Positions 31,593-39,649 are shown, numbered from the stretch's first letter. The stretch is DNA of 40,135 nucleotides from Intestinimonas sp. (GCF_026169115.1 NZ_JAPFEA010000068.1:1-40135); one strand, 5' to 3'. Made by a program: numbers and translations. Notes: generated by a model from the sequence alone, not told the origin.

Positions 31593-32798
31593 TCACTTCT
31601 CTAAAAGGACGTCGCACAGCTCCAGAGCCCGGAGGACGATGGCGTCCATGTTGTAATATTTGTACTCGGCCAGCCGGCCCAGCAGGTGGAGGTCCCCGCA
31701 TTCCCCAGCCAGGGCCCGGTACTTCTCATAGAGGGCGTTGTTGGCCGGGTCAATGATGGCGTAGTAGGGGGTCTCCCCCGCCGCGCCGGTATAGGCCCGG
31801 GAATACTCCTTCATGATGGTGGTCACGCCGGGCAGGTCCTGCCCGGTGAGATGCTTGAACTCGGTGATGCGGGTAAAGTCCTCGTCCACCGTGTAGTTGA
31901 CCGTACCGTGGGTCTGATAGAAGTCCCTACGGTGGGTCTCAAAGCCGAAATCCAGGGTCCGGTAGGGCAAAGGCCCAAAGCAAAAGCCGAAGAGCTCGTC
32001 GGCCTGTCCGGTGTAGATCACCGGCCCGTCGAAGCTCTGCCCATCCACCCGGACGGCTCCGCCGGACACATCCAGCCGCGTCAGGGCGTCCACACCCAGC
32101 GCCACGGTGATGTTTGGGTGGTCCAACATCCGCTCGAAGAGGGGGGTGTAGCCCTCCAGGGGCATCCCCTGCCAGGGGTCCTGAAAATAGCGGTCATCCC
32201 GGGAGAGACGCACCGGCACCCGGGCGGTGGTGTTGGGGTCGATCTCCTCGGGGGTCTGGCCCCACTGCTTCATGGTGTAGTGGACGAAGACGTGCTCATA
32301 GACATATTCGGCAATGGCGGCGATCTCCGGGTCCGGATTCTGCCGCAGCTCCAGAATGGTCACCTGGCTCTGGGCGGGGTAGGCGTCCAGCAGCTTCTCC
32401 CCCAGCCGCTTCCCCTCGTCGGGACCGAAGGCCCGCTCCATGGAGTCCAGGTTGAAGGGCACCGGAAAGGTAAAGCGTCCGTCCGTCTTCTTGTGGGCCG
32501 GGACCACCTCCGGGTTGTCTCGGGGCAGGTTGGCGATGACCCGGTGCTGGTAGCGCCGCCACCGGGTGAACCGTGAGAGATAGTCAAAGACCCGCTTGCT
32601 GCCGGTGTGGAAGATATGGGGGCCGTATTTGTGGATGAGCACGCCGTGCTCATCCGGGCAGTCGTAGGCGTTGCCGCCCACATGGTCCCGGCGCTCCAGC
32701 ACCAGCACCCGCTTTCCGCCCCGCTCGGCCAGTTCCCGGGCGGCCACCGCGCCGGCGTAGCCCGCGCCGACCACCAGGCAGTCAAAGGTCCTCTCCAT
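31593..32798 (-). CDS. glf: UDP-galactopyranose mutase
   Basis: 401 residues. Converts UDP-galactopyranose to UDP-galactofuranose with reduced FAD. Motifs: FAD-binding LVVGAGYAGAVAARELAE at residues 8-25, HVGGNAYD, YGPHIFHT, MKQWGQTPEEID near residue 185, a conserved Arg/Asp in VPVRLSRDDRYF, and the C-terminal GRLAEYKYYNMDAIV. The length is typical (370-400). Supplies galactofuranose for an envelope polysaccharide made with the adjacent glycosyltransferase. AGTGAGGA precedes ATG 32798. A 7-bp hairpin (32822-32838) lies in the leader. Confidence 0.96.
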   Translation of the reverse strand: MERTFDCLVVGAGYAGAVAARELAERGGKRVLVLERRDHVGGNAYDCPDEHGVLIHKYGPHIFHTGSKRVFDYLSRFTRWRRYQHRVIANLPRDNPEVVPAHKKTDGRFTFPVPFNLDSMERAFGPDEGKRLGEKLLDAYPAQSQVTILELRQNPDPEIAAIAEYVYEHVFVHYTMKQWGQTPEEIDPNTTARVPVRLSRDDRYFQDPWQGMPLEGYTPLFERMLDHPNITVALGVDALTRLDVSGGAVRVDGQSFDGPVIYTGQADELFGFCFGPLPYRTLDFGFETHRRDFYQTHGTVNYTVDEDFTRITEFKHLTGQDLPGVTTIMKEYSRAYTGAAGETPYYAIIDPANNALYEKYRALAGECGDLHLLGRLAEYKYYNMDAIVLRALELCDVLLEK

Positions 32799-32821
32799 CC
32801 GTCGTCCTCACTTTCTCCGCC

Positions 32822-32875
32822 CCGCCGCGCTGCGGCGGAAGGGGGCATCTATCGCTGTCAGTGGACTTTATTTTA
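32822..32875 (-). promoter_or_regulatory. probable promoter and leader hairpin of glf
   Basis: Minus strand -10 TAAAAT (32870-32875) with a weak -35 (TTTCCT) 17 nt upstream. The leader holds stem CCGCCGC/GCGGCGG (32822-32838). Confidence 0.45.
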
Positions 32876-32935
32876 CCACAGGAATGTATAAAAGGAAACG
32901 AAAAAAGTCTTAAGGTTTGATGAAAATGCCGCTCC

Positions 32936-33508
32936 TCAGCGGTCGGAGCTGGGCTTTCCCCGGGCCGGGCGGGTCACGCCCAGAAAGCTCTCGCTGTAAT
33001 GGTCCATGGCCCGCTGGATGACCTCCACCGCGGCCTTCCGGTCATTCACGTCACCGGCCACGGCCTCCTTCCCCTCCAAGGCCTTGTAGACCGAGAAGAA
33101 ATGGGCCATCTCGTCAAAGATGTGGCCGGGCAGCTCCCAGATGTCCTTGTAGGTGTTGTAGGTGGGGTCGTCAAAGGGGATGGCGATGATCTTCTCGTCG
33201 TTTTTCCCGCCGTCCAGCATGGAGATGAAGCCGACAGGGTAGACCCGCACCAGGGTGAGGGGGTCCATGGACTCGGAGCAGAGGACCAGCACGTCCAGCG
33301 GGTCCCCGTCGTCGCCGTAGGTCCGGGGAATGAATCCGTAGTTGGCCGGATAGTGGGTGGATGTGTGGAGGACCCGGTCCAGGATGATGAGTCCGGTCTC
33401 CTTGTCCAGCTCGTATTTTTTCTTGCTGCCCTGGGGGATCTCGATGACGGCGATGAAGTCCTCGGGCTTGATGCGGTCGGGACTGATATCGTGCCAGATG
33501 TTGGACAT
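32936..33508 (-). CDS. ppa: inorganic pyrophosphatase, soluble family I
   Basis: 190 residues. Hydrolyses pyrophosphate in the cytoplasm to drive biosynthesis. Family I signature: IEIPQGSKKKYELDKETGLIILDRVLHTSTHYPANYGFIPRTYGDDGDPLDVLVL is split here as IEIPQGSKKKYELDKETG, then HYPANYGFIPRTYGDDGDPL with the metal-binding Asp residues. The length is slightly above the E. coli protein (176). AAGGAG lies 9 nt upstream of ATG 33508, which is preferred over a farther frame start. A weak CCGCT-GAGG-AGCGG stem overlaps the stop codon. Confidence 0.95.
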   Translation of the reverse strand: MSNIWHDISPDRIKPEDFIAVIEIPQGSKKKYELDKETGLIILDRVLHTSTHYPANYGFIPRTYGDDGDPLDVLVLCSESMDPLTLVRVYPVGFISMLDGGKNDEKIIAIPFDDPTYNTYKDIWELPGHIFDEMAHFFSVYKALEGKEAVAGDVNDRKAAVEVIQRAMDHYSESFLGVTRPARGKPSSDR

Positions 33509-33618
33509 GAGGACACGCTCCTTTTCAAATGTTCTGCGCCGGACCGGGAGGGTCCGACGGCAGTCAGTGGCTGCTGCCGCGCGAATCAAGCGACTTTCAG
33601 TTTATTCATGTGGATATT

Positions 33619-33647
33619 ATTATACCTGTTTTTTCCCGGAAATACAA
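33619..33647 (-). promoter_or_regulatory. promoter of ppa
   Basis: Minus strand TTGTAT (33642-33647), 17-nt spacer, perfect TATAAT (33619-33624). Confidence 0.75.
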
Positions 33648-33648
33648 C

Positions 33649-33681
33649 TATGGCCGGCGGCACAATGTGCCGCCGGCCATA
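33649..33681 (-). terminator. stem-loop after the TlpA-like gene
   Basis: 15-bp GC-rich perfect stem with a 3-nt centre. Little T-run follows, so termination strength is uncertain. Confidence 0.65.
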
Positions 33682-33687
33682 CATGGT

Positions 33688-34275
33688 TCATTCCTCCGTG
33701 TAAATCAGGTCGATGCCCTTTTGCAGGGTGTCCCGGTCAATGGCCCCCTTGGCCCCGGCCACCACATAGCCCTCGGCGTCGATGAAATAGGTGGTGGGCA
33801 GGGAGTAGGCCCCGTAGGCGCTGGCCGCCTCCATCCCGGTGTCAAAGAGGACGGGGAAGGAAAAGCCCTGCCCCTCCACATATTCCTTGGCGGTCTCCAC
33901 CGTCTCCCGACCGCCGTCGGTGGCGTTGACCATCAGGAACTGGACCTCCCCGTCCAGCTCCTCCCAGGCATCGTGGAAATCGGGCATCTCGCTCTTGCAG
34001 GGCGGGCACCAGCTGGCCCAGAAGTTGAGCACGATGGGCTTGCCCACATAGTCGGACAGCTTGACCTCCGTCCCCTCGGCGTCCGTCGCGGTGAAGTCGG
34101 GGGCCTCCACCTTGGGGGGCTCGGTCTCCTCCGGCGCGTCGGAGCCCTGGGGCGTCTGGGCAGCCAGGTTGCCCGGTCCGGCATCGGCGCTCAGCCGGCC
34201 ATAGAGCACGTAGGCCCCGCCGATGAGGGCCGCCAGCACCAGAATGAGCACCAGAAAGGATGTTTTTTTCTTCAT
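33688..34275 (-). CDS. TlpA/ResA-like extracytoplasmic thioredoxin
   Basis: 195 residues. N-terminal signal anchor (KKKTSFLVLILVLAALIGGAYVLYG), a Pro/Glu-rich linker of about 35 residues, then a thioredoxin fold with VLNFWASWCPPCKSEMPDF (Cys90, Cys93) and the cis-Pro loop SLPTTYFID. It acts outside the membrane on protein thiols or as a peroxidase partner. CcdA, encoded 10 nt upstream, should pass electrons to it from cytoplasmic thioredoxin. The GAGGAGG box is just before ATG 34275. Confidence 0.93.
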   Translation of the reverse strand: MKKKTSFLVLILVLAALIGGAYVLYGRLSADAGPGNLAAQTPQGSDAPEETEPPKVEAPDFTATDAEGTEVKLSDYVGKPIVLNFWASWCPPCKSEMPDFHDAWEELDGEVQFLMVNATDGGRETVETAKEYVEGQGFSFPVLFDTGMEAASAYGAYSLPTTYFIDAEGYVVAGAKGAIDRDTLQKGIDLIYTEE

Positions 34276-34285
34276 AGGGACCTCC

Positions 34286-34948
34286 TCAGCTCAGGGCTTC
34301 CAGCAGGCGGCCCAGGGTGCCGGTGGCCATGAGCACGCCGATGAGCACCAGCAGGACGCCGCTGACCAGGTTGATGATACGGTAATTGCGCTTGATCCAG
34401 TCAAAGGCCGACTTGAGCCGGTCAATGAGCACGGCGCTGAGCAGGAAGGGGATGCCCAGGCCCAGGGAGTAGACCAGCAGCATGGCCATGCCCTCCAGTA
34501 CATGCCCCTGCTGGGAGGCCAGCAGAAGGGCCGAGCCCAGGAAGGCCCCTACGCAGGGGGTCCACCCCAGCGAGAAGACCGCGCCGAAGACCACGGCGGA
34601 GAAAAAGTTCAGGTTGCCCGCGGCCCTGCCCTGTCCTCCGCCCTGGAGGAAGGGGAGCTTCAGCACCCCCATGTAGCTCAGGCCGAAGAGGATGACCACC
34701 CCGCCCGTGAGCATGTTCACCGCGGTCTGGTGTCCTCTGAGGAAGCCCCCCACCGTCCCCGCCAGGGCGCCCATGGCCACAAAGACCAGGGTGAAGCCCA
34801 GCACGAAGCCGGCGGCCCCGGCCAGGGTCCTTCGGGTGGTCCGCTCGCCGCCACCTGCAAAGTAGGTGATGTAGATGGGCAGCATGGGTAGCAGACAGGG
34901 GGAGATAAAGGTGATGATCCCTTCCAGGAAGGCGATCAGGTATTGCAT
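34286..34948 (-). CDS. ccdA: CcdA-type thiol-disulfide electron transporter
   Basis: 220 residues, six membrane segments. The two redox cysteines are in TM1 (ISPCLLPMLP, Cys18) and TM4 (GWTPCVGAF, Cys132), as in CcdA/DsbD. It carries reducing equivalents across the membrane to the TlpA-like protein encoded next. No cytochrome c maturation genes are in the window, so the pair probably serves general extracellular disulfide reduction. GAAGGAG precedes ATG 34948. Confidence 0.93.
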   Translation of the reverse strand: MQYLIAFLEGIITFISPCLLPMLPIYITYFAGGGERTTRRTLAGAAGFVLGFTLVFVAMGALAGTVGGFLRGHQTAVNMLTGGVVILFGLSYMGVLKLPFLQGGGQGRAAGNLNFFSAVVFGAVFSLGWTPCVGAFLGSALLLASQQGHVLEGMAMLLVYSLGLGIPFLLSAVLIDRLKSAFDWIKRNYRIINLVSGVLLVLIGVLMATGTLGRLLEALS

Positions 34949-34991
34949 GGATTCACACTCCTTCTGTTGTCATACATCCCCCGCACACGGG

Positions 34992-35021
34992 GTGACAGCG
35001 GCAGCCGTTCTGTGGTACAAT
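34992..35021 (+). promoter_or_regulatory. possible promoter of the Crp/Fnr gene
   Basis: GTGACA (34992-34997), 18-nt spacer, TACAAT (35016-35021). It overlaps the leader of the divergent ccdA transcript. Confidence 0.4.
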
Positions 35022-35048
35022 GGTCCCGTCCGGCGGCGCTGTTTTCCC

Positions 35049-35076
35049 ATTATACCCCACCCGCCTCGCCTGTCAA
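35049..35076 (-). promoter_or_regulatory. consensus promoter of ccdA-tlpA
   Basis: Minus strand perfect TTGACA (35071-35076), 16-nt spacer, perfect TATAAT (35049-35054), about 93 nt before the ccdA start. Confidence 0.85.
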
Positions 35077-35111
35077 GGGCCGGACCATCTCAACTGCGCG
35101 GAGGTATCGGC

Positions 35112-35771
35112 ATGGATCTTTCCAATATCCTTCCCTTTTGGGAAAAGCTCACAGCAGAACAGCGGCAGCGTCTTACCGGCGGGGCTGTCTCCCGGACGGT
35201 AAAGGCCGGGACCCTGCTCCACCAGGGCGGCGCCGACTGTCTGGGCCTGCTGGCGGTCTCTTCCGGCCAGCTGCGGGCCTACATCCTCTCCGACCAGGGC
35301 CGGGAGGTCACCCTCTACCGGCTCTTTGACCGGGACATCTGTCTCTTTTCCGCCTCCTGCCTCCTGCGGAACATCCAGTTTGACGTCACCATCGCCGCCG
35401 AGAAGGACACCCAGCTCTGGGTGATCCCACCCGACCTCTACCAATCCCTTATGGAGGAGTCAGCCACCGTGGCCAACTATACCAACGACATCATGGCCAG
35501 CCGCTTCTCCGAGGTCATGTGGCTTATGGAACAGATCATGTGGAAGAGCTTCGATGCCCGCCTGGCCGCCTTTCTTCTGGAGGAGCGGCTGGTGGAGGGC
35601 TCTGACCGGCTCCCCATCACCCACGAGCGCATCGCCAACCACCTGGGCACCGCCCGGGAGGTGGTCACCCGGATGCTCCGCTACTTCCAACAGGAGGGGG
35701 TGGTCCGCCTCACTCGGGGCGCGGTGGAGCTCACCGACCTGGAGGGGCTGCGGCGGCTGGAGAACGGCTGA
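35112..35771 (+). CDS. Crp/Fnr-family transcriptional regulator
   Basis: 219 residues. N-terminal cyclic-nucleotide-type beta-barrel (about 10-120, GLLAVSSGQLRAYILSDQGREVTLYRLFDRD) and C-terminal Crp winged helix (about 150-210, HERIANHLGTAREVVTRMLRYFQQEGVVRLTRG). The recognition helix keeps the Arg and Glu typical of the family. Cys residues are few and not in the Fnr Fe-S arrangement, so direct oxygen sensing by a cluster is unlikely; the ligand is unknown. It lies between redox genes (ccdA-tlpA divergent, NapH-like/ferredoxin convergent), suggesting control of envelope or electron-transfer genes. GGAGG lies 8 nt before ATG 35112. Confidence 0.93.
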   Translation: MDLSNILPFWEKLTAEQRQRLTGGAVSRTVKAGTLLHQGGADCLGLLAVSSGQLRAYILSDQGREVTLYRLFDRDICLFSASCLLRNIQFDVTIAAEKDTQLWVIPPDLYQSLMEESATVANYTNDIMASRFSEVMWLMEQIMWKSFDARLAAFLLEERLVEGSDRLPITHERIANHLGTAREVVTRMLRYFQQEGVVRLTRGAVELTDLEGLRRLENG

Positions 35772-35774
35772 GCC

Positions 35775-36356
35775 TTACTTCTCCCGGCCCATGCGGTCCC
35801 TGGCCTTGCAGACGAGCTGGGTCATGGTGCCCATGGGACAGTAGACACACCAGGAACGGGGCTTGAAGAGGACCATGGTGACAAAGCCCAGCACGGTGGA
35901 GGTGAGCATGACGCTGTAAAAGCCGAAGGCGAACTGGGCTACCCAGGGCGTCACCCCGCCGGGGTAAGCCCAATGCCAGGGCAGCCGGAAGGTCCAGAGC
36001 AGGGTGACCACCTGCCGGAGCTCCTGGGCCCCCGCAAAGACCAGATAGGTGGTCCACAGCATTTGGAGGAACATGACAAGGAAGAAGACGAGGAAGCCGT
36101 ACCGGAACGCCTTGCTCCTGAGCCATCCCGGCACATCTCTCCGCCGGGATAGGCCAAAGCGCCCGCCCACCAGGGCAAAGAGCTGGCCCCGACCACAGTA
36201 GCGGTTGCAGTAGCCCTTCTCCCCGCCGAAGATGGACATAAGGAGGGGGATGAAGAAGCACAGCAGCCCCAGCCAGGCAAAGAGGATGTTGAAAAAGCCC
36301 AGGACCAGATAGGTCAGGGACAGCACCCAGAGGTAGTCGTACCAATGCTTTTTCAC
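35775..36356 (-). CDS. polytopic membrane protein with CxxxC Fe-S type motifs (NapH/YccM-like)
   Basis: 193 residues, four or five membrane segments. Two Cys motifs face the cytoplasm by the look of the sequence: YCNRYCGRGQLF near residue 50 and WCVYCPMGTMTQL near residue 170. This layout matches the membrane part of NapH/NosR/YccM-type electron-transfer proteins, without the attached ferredoxin domains, which are supplied by the separate upstream gene. It may pass electrons from or to a membrane quinone or ferredoxin. Start GTG 36356 overlaps the ferredoxin stop (GTGA), with GGAGG 7 nt upstream. It converges on the Crp/Fnr gene with 3 nt between. Confidence 0.85.
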   Translation of the reverse strand: MKKHWYDYLWVLSLTYLVLGFFNILFAWLGLLCFFIPLLMSIFGGEKGYCNRYCGRGQLFALVGGRFGLSRRRDVPGWLRSKAFRYGFLVFFLVMFLQMLWTTYLVFAGAQELRQVVTLLWTFRLPWHWAYPGGVTPWVAQFAFGFYSVMLTSTVLGFVTMVLFKPRSWCVYCPMGTMTQLVCKARDRMGREK

Positions 36357-36565
36357 GCGGTCACCTCCCGGATCTCAATGACGCTGGCGGGGCACTCCCT
36401 GGCGCACTTGCCGCAGCCCACGCAGCGCCCCATGTCCACCTGGGCCGCGATGCCCCGCGCCACGGCGATGGCCCCCAGGGGGCACACCTTCACGCAGCAA
36501 CCGCAGGCCACGCAGGCTCCCCCATCCACAAAGGCCCTCCGGGCCGCCCGTTTTGTCTTTTCCAA
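36353..36565 (-). CDS. two-cluster 4Fe-4S ferredoxin
   Basis: 70 residues with two complete CxxCxxCxxxCP motifs: CVACGCCVKVCPLGA and CVGCGKCARECPASV. It carries electrons in the cytoplasm, probably to the membrane protein whose gene overlaps it. The start is TTG 36565 with AAGGCGG 8 nt upstream; an ATG a few bases upstream is in another frame. Confidence 0.9.
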   Translation of the reverse strand: MEKTKRAARRAFVDGGACVACGCCVKVCPLGAIAVARGIAAQVDMGRCVGCGKCARECPASVIEIREVTA

Positions 36566-36665
36566 CCGCCATACCGCCTTTCTGTCCAGGGCGGAGTCCC
36601 CGCCCTTGATCGTACCCCATTATATGCCCTCCGTCTCCGCCCTTCCGTGACATTGTCACCCAGAG

Positions 36666-36710
36666 GACAAGAAGAGACCGGCCACGTTATGTGGCCGGTC
36701 TCTTCTTGTC
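36666..36710 (-). terminator. strong stem-loop after the M56 peptidase gene
   Basis: Perfect 20-bp inverted repeat (36666-36685 with 36691-36710), loop GTTAT. On the minus strand it is followed by CCTCTGG rather than a T-run, so it may stabilise the 3' end more than terminate. Confidence 0.75.
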
Positions 36711-36751
36711 TGTGTGCTGTGCCCATAGGCGTACAACGGCCCAGGCGGGTA

Positions 36752-38740
36752 TCAACGCCGATGTTCCCCGCCCTCCCCTCCATCTCCGTCCAGCACTTGG
36801 ATGACCCCGTCCCGGAATACCAGCGGACCCGTGGACACCAGGGCGCCCCCCTGGTAATCTCTTTTGTCCACATACAGGCGGTCCTCCTCCGGACTGTACC
36901 GGAGGGCATAGTCGTACCTCCCCCGGTCCTCCAGGCCGTAGCTGGCCCCGCCTGCGTAGTCGTAAATCAGGACCCGGTTGTCGATGAGCCCCGAGCCCAT
37001 GCTGAGGGTGGCGCAGAGTTCGGGGAGTCCGTCCCCGGTGAGATCGGTGAACCACACGCCCCAGATGGGCATTCCCTCAATCAGGACGGCGGGCATTTCC
37101 CCCTCCCCTGCGTCGGCGGTGACCTCATAGGGGGTATAGCGGAAGGTCACGCCGGGGAACTGGGGGAGTTGGCGCTCCTGTACGCCCTCCCAGTCCATTT
37201 CATCAGGGGATTGGGTGTAGTCCACCCATTGGGCCACAACAGGACTGGCCGAACCATCCTTTGCACCGTAGAACAGGTGGATCATCTCGTCAGCGGAGCT
37301 GCTGTGGTCGGCGTGCAGCGGCGCCACCGCCAAATGGATGTACCAGCCATCCAAATCCTCCACTCCGTCAGCGCCATAGGTGATACTTCGCGCATCGTCG
37401 CCGGGCGTCCCCTCTTCCATCAGGAGCACAGAATACCCATCCGCATCCGGTGAAAGTCGCCGGATCTCCTCCTGGGGCAGATGCTTCAGGGCTTCCAGAT
37501 AAGTTTGCAGCTGGAAGACACGGTTTTGCTCCGGCCATTCCTGGGATTCCGTCACAAAGTACTGGCTGTCTTCTGTGAACAGCCGCAGCTGGGCGCTGTA
37601 TGTGGTTTGGTCTTTGACATAGGAAAAACGAACTGCCTGCGCCCTGTCCCAGCAAAAATCAGAGGTCAGCAGAAGATCGAACTGATCGCCGTTGACATAG
37701 AGTCCGACATCCCCATCCAGCTTTTTCCGCTTTGCGATTTGTTCCACGATCTCCTGCGGGTCAAGATCCGAGATTTGGTTTCCTTCCATGGGAAACGAAG
37801 GACTGACAGGGGGATCGGTCAAAAAGCACACTGCCGCCACGGCGCAGGCCGCCAGGGCGGCGGCTGCCAACCAGACGCCGGGCCTCCGGTAGGACATGAC
37901 CGCCTTGATCCGGGCCTTGACCCCCACCTCGCCAAAGGCCAGAGGACAGGCGGCCACGGTCCGGCGGCGGACGCCGCAGTGGAGCAGAGCGGCGGCATAC
38001 TCCCTCCGCTCCTCTCTGTCCAGTTCCCGGATCACCCGCTCGTCGCAGGCCCCCTCAATGTCCCGGCACAGCAGGACATAGGCCACCCACAGCAGCGGGT
38101 GGAACCAGTAGACGGAGAGGATGAGGAAGCCCAGGGCCTTCCACCAGTGGTCCCCCCGGCGGATATGGGCCCTCTCATGGGCGATCACATGGGGCAGATC
38201 CCCCTCCGAAAGCCCGTAGGGCAGATAGATGGTGGGGCGCAGCAGGCCCAGAACAAAGGGGGTGTCCGTCCCCTCGGTCTCCCGGATATTCTCCCGCAGG
38301 AGCGTGGCCGTGGCCACCCGGCGGCGCAGGCGCACATAGCTGACCAGGGCATAGAGCAGCAGGATGAGCACGCCCGCCAGCCAGAGCCGGGCCAGGACAA
38401 AGGACCAGATCTGGGCCGGATTGGCGCTGGCCCCCGGCGACGGAGTCAGCGAACCCTCCAGAATGGGGTTGACGACGTTGTTGACCGCGTCGATCCCGCT
38501 GTCGATCCGGGGCGTGGCCGTATAGAGGATCTCCGGCGGCAGGGGCTGGGCGCTGGGGAGAAGGCTCAGGGGGCTCTCGATGGAGACGGGGCAGAGCAGC
38601 CGGAGCCCCACCAGCCCCCACAGGAGACAGAAGCTCCACCGGGGCGCCCGCCGGAGAAACAGCCGCAGCACCAGGATGGCCAGCACCAGCCAGCCGGCGG
38701 AAAGGCTCAGATTGACCAGCCTTAAAAAGATGGCTTCCAT
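36752..38740 (-). CDS. M56 (BlaR1/MecR1-type) membrane metallopeptidase with unusual extracellular domain
   Basis: 662 residues. The N-terminal part has four membrane segments and the zinc site HERAH (His188, Glu189, His192) followed by a Glu/Asp-rich helix near residue 230 (CRDIEGACDERVI), as in BlaR1. A last membrane segment (VWLAAAALAACAVAAVCFL) leads to an extracellular C-terminal region of about 340 residues. This is not a penicillin-binding domain: no SxxK/SxN/KTG set was seen. Its end resembles an FG-GAP/VCBS-like block (WFTDLTGDGLPELCATLS). The signal is therefore unlikely to be a beta-lactam. It would cleave or inactivate the BlaI-type repressor encoded 10 nt upstream. ATG 38740 is chosen over GTG 38749. 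Confidence 0.9.
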   Translation of the reverse strand: MEAIFLRLVNLSLSAGWLVLAILVLRLFLRRAPRWSFCLLWGLVGLRLLCPVSIESPLSLLPSAQPLPPEILYTATPRIDSGIDAVNNVVNPILEGSLTPSPGASANPAQIWSFVLARLWLAGVLILLLYALVSYVRLRRRVATATLLRENIRETEGTDTPFVLGLLRPTIYLPYGLSEGDLPHVIAHERAHIRRGDHWWKALGFLILSVYWFHPLLWVAYVLLCRDIEGACDERVIRELDREERREYAAALLHCGVRRRTVAACPLAFGEVGVKARIKAVMSYRRPGVWLAAAALAACAVAAVCFLTDPPVSPSFPMEGNQISDLDPQEIVEQIAKRKKLDGDVGLYVNGDQFDLLLTSDFCWDRAQAVRFSYVKDQTTYSAQLRLFTEDSQYFVTESQEWPEQNRVFQLQTYLEALKHLPQEEIRRLSPDADGYSVLLMEEGTPGDDARSITYGADGVEDLDGWYIHLAVAPLHADHSSSADEMIHLFYGAKDGSASPVVAQWVDYTQSPDEMDWEGVQERQLPQFPGVTFRYTPYEVTADAGEGEMPAVLIEGMPIWGVWFTDLTGDGLPELCATLSMGSGLIDNRVLIYDYAGGASYGLEDRGRYDYALRYSPEEDRLYVDKRDYQGGALVSTGPLVFRDGVIQVLDGDGGEGGEHRR

Positions 38741-38750
38741 GGCATCCACC

Positions 38751-39101
38751 TCACTTTTCGATGATGCGTCGGATCTCCTCTACGTCCTCCTCCGAGAGGG
38801 CCTGCCTGCGGGCAAAGGCCGCCAGGAAGGCGGGCAGAGAGCCCTGGAACTTCTGCTCCATCAGGGCGTCCAGCTCAGACACCTGGGCGTCCTCCTTGGA
38901 GATCAGCGGGGTGACCAGGCCGTTTTCATGCTTTAGCACCCCTCGCTCCCCCAGGCGCTTGATAACGGTGTAGGTGGTGGTGCGCTTCCAGCCCAGCCGT
39001 GCCTGGCACAGCTTCACCAGCTCTGCGGCGGCCACCGGCCCGCACTCCCACAGGATGAGACAGAAGCGGTACTCACTTTCAAAAATCTTCGGTGTCTCCA
39101 T
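38751..39101 (-). CDS. BlaI/MecI-family transcriptional repressor
   Basis: 116 residues. Winged helix (ESEYRFCLILWECGPVAAAELVKL; WKRTTTYTVIKRLGERGVLKHE) and a short dimerisation tail, the full BlaI layout. It represses its own promoter; the M56 protease encoded next relieves this on stimulation. Start ATG 39101 has AAAGGAGG 5 nt upstream. Two GTCTA-N6-TAGAC palindromes occupy its promoter. Confidence 0.95.
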   Translation of the reverse strand: METPKIFESEYRFCLILWECGPVAAAELVKLCQARLGWKRTTTYTVIKRLGERGVLKHENGLVTPLISKEDAQVSELDALMEQKFQGSLPAFLAAFARRQALSEEDVEEIRRIIEK

Positions 39102-39115
39102 GGCGTCCTCCTTTT

Positions 39116-39131
39116 GTCTAATAGCGTAGAC
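39116..39131. promoter_or_regulatory. BlaI-type operator 1, GTCTA-ATAGCG-TAGAC
   Basis: Palindromic half-sites GTCTA/TAGAC around 6 nt. Lies between the transcription start and the ribosome binding site of the repressor gene. Confidence 0.75.
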
Positions 39132-39142
39132 TCCTTGCAGTT

Positions 39143-39171
39143 AGTCTACACCATTAGACATGCGTTGTCAA
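39143..39171 (-). promoter_or_regulatory. promoter of the blaI-M56 operon
   Basis: Minus strand perfect TTGACA (39166-39171), 17-nt spacer, TAGACT (39143-39148). The -10 lies inside operator 2. Confidence 0.75.
39144..39159. promoter_or_regulatory. BlaI-type operator 2, GTCTA-CACCAT-TAGAC
   Basis: Same palindrome as operator 1, centres 28 bp apart. It covers the -10 and part of the spacer. Confidence 0.75.
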
Positions 39172-39252
39172 CCGGAACTTTGCACCCACTGGTGCAGATA
39201 GAGGGGCTGTCCTGCGGCTTGTGCGCCAATGCCAGCATGTTATATGGTACTC

Positions 39253-39567
39253 CTATAGACATACATATATCTCTTTTTGGCGGTGCCACTCTTCGATAGT
39301 TATAGGCGTGGATTGGATTTTTTCAATTAGGGCGGTTGGTTCCTGCTTTAGCGCACGCCAAAAGGAATATATTGCCTTATCATAGTCATTGATAACTATA
39401 TTTTCAACAACGCCATCCAACAATAAAGAGAGCGCGACACCAGCTCCGCCAGCAAATGGTTCAATATATGTGCAATTATGAATTTGTAAGTTGCAGATTG
39501 CTTGTCCAATGAATTTTGACAATCTACTTTTTCCACCCGGATAACGGAGTGGTGAATACATCTGCAT
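39253..39567 (-). pseudogene. dam: truncated DNA adenine methylase (Dam/D12 class)
   Basis: 104 residues from ATG 39567 to an early TAG. The N-terminal methylase features are intact: SPLRYPGGKSRLSKFIGQ, the SAM-binding YIEPFAGGAGVALSLLLDG and VINDYDKAIYSFWRALKQEP. A full protein would be about 270 residues, so the DPPY catalytic motif is missing and no methylation is expected. The gene has its own good promoter (39604-39632) and a GGGGGGAG box. It is much more AT-rich than the rest of the window, in codons too, and looks acquired. The break is by sequence replacement at the 3' end, not by a frameshift in the visible part. Confidence 0.85.
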
Positions 39568-39603
39568 ACGCTCCCCCCCTTTCAAATATAATTTCTCATA
39601 TTA

Positions 39604-39632
39604 ATTATAATACAGCAACTTCTAAAAGACAA
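39604..39632 (-). promoter_or_regulatory. promoter of the truncated dam gene
   Basis: Minus strand TTGTCT (39627-39632), 17-nt spacer, perfect TATAAT (39604-39609). Confidence 0.65.
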
Positions 39633-39649
39633 TTCTTAATCGTTTGCTG

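Noticed and set aside
39114..39299. 61-codon rightward frame from the BlaI promoter into the AT-rich region
   Set aside because: It begins inside the operators and crosses the composition break; no ribosome binding site or recognisable domain.
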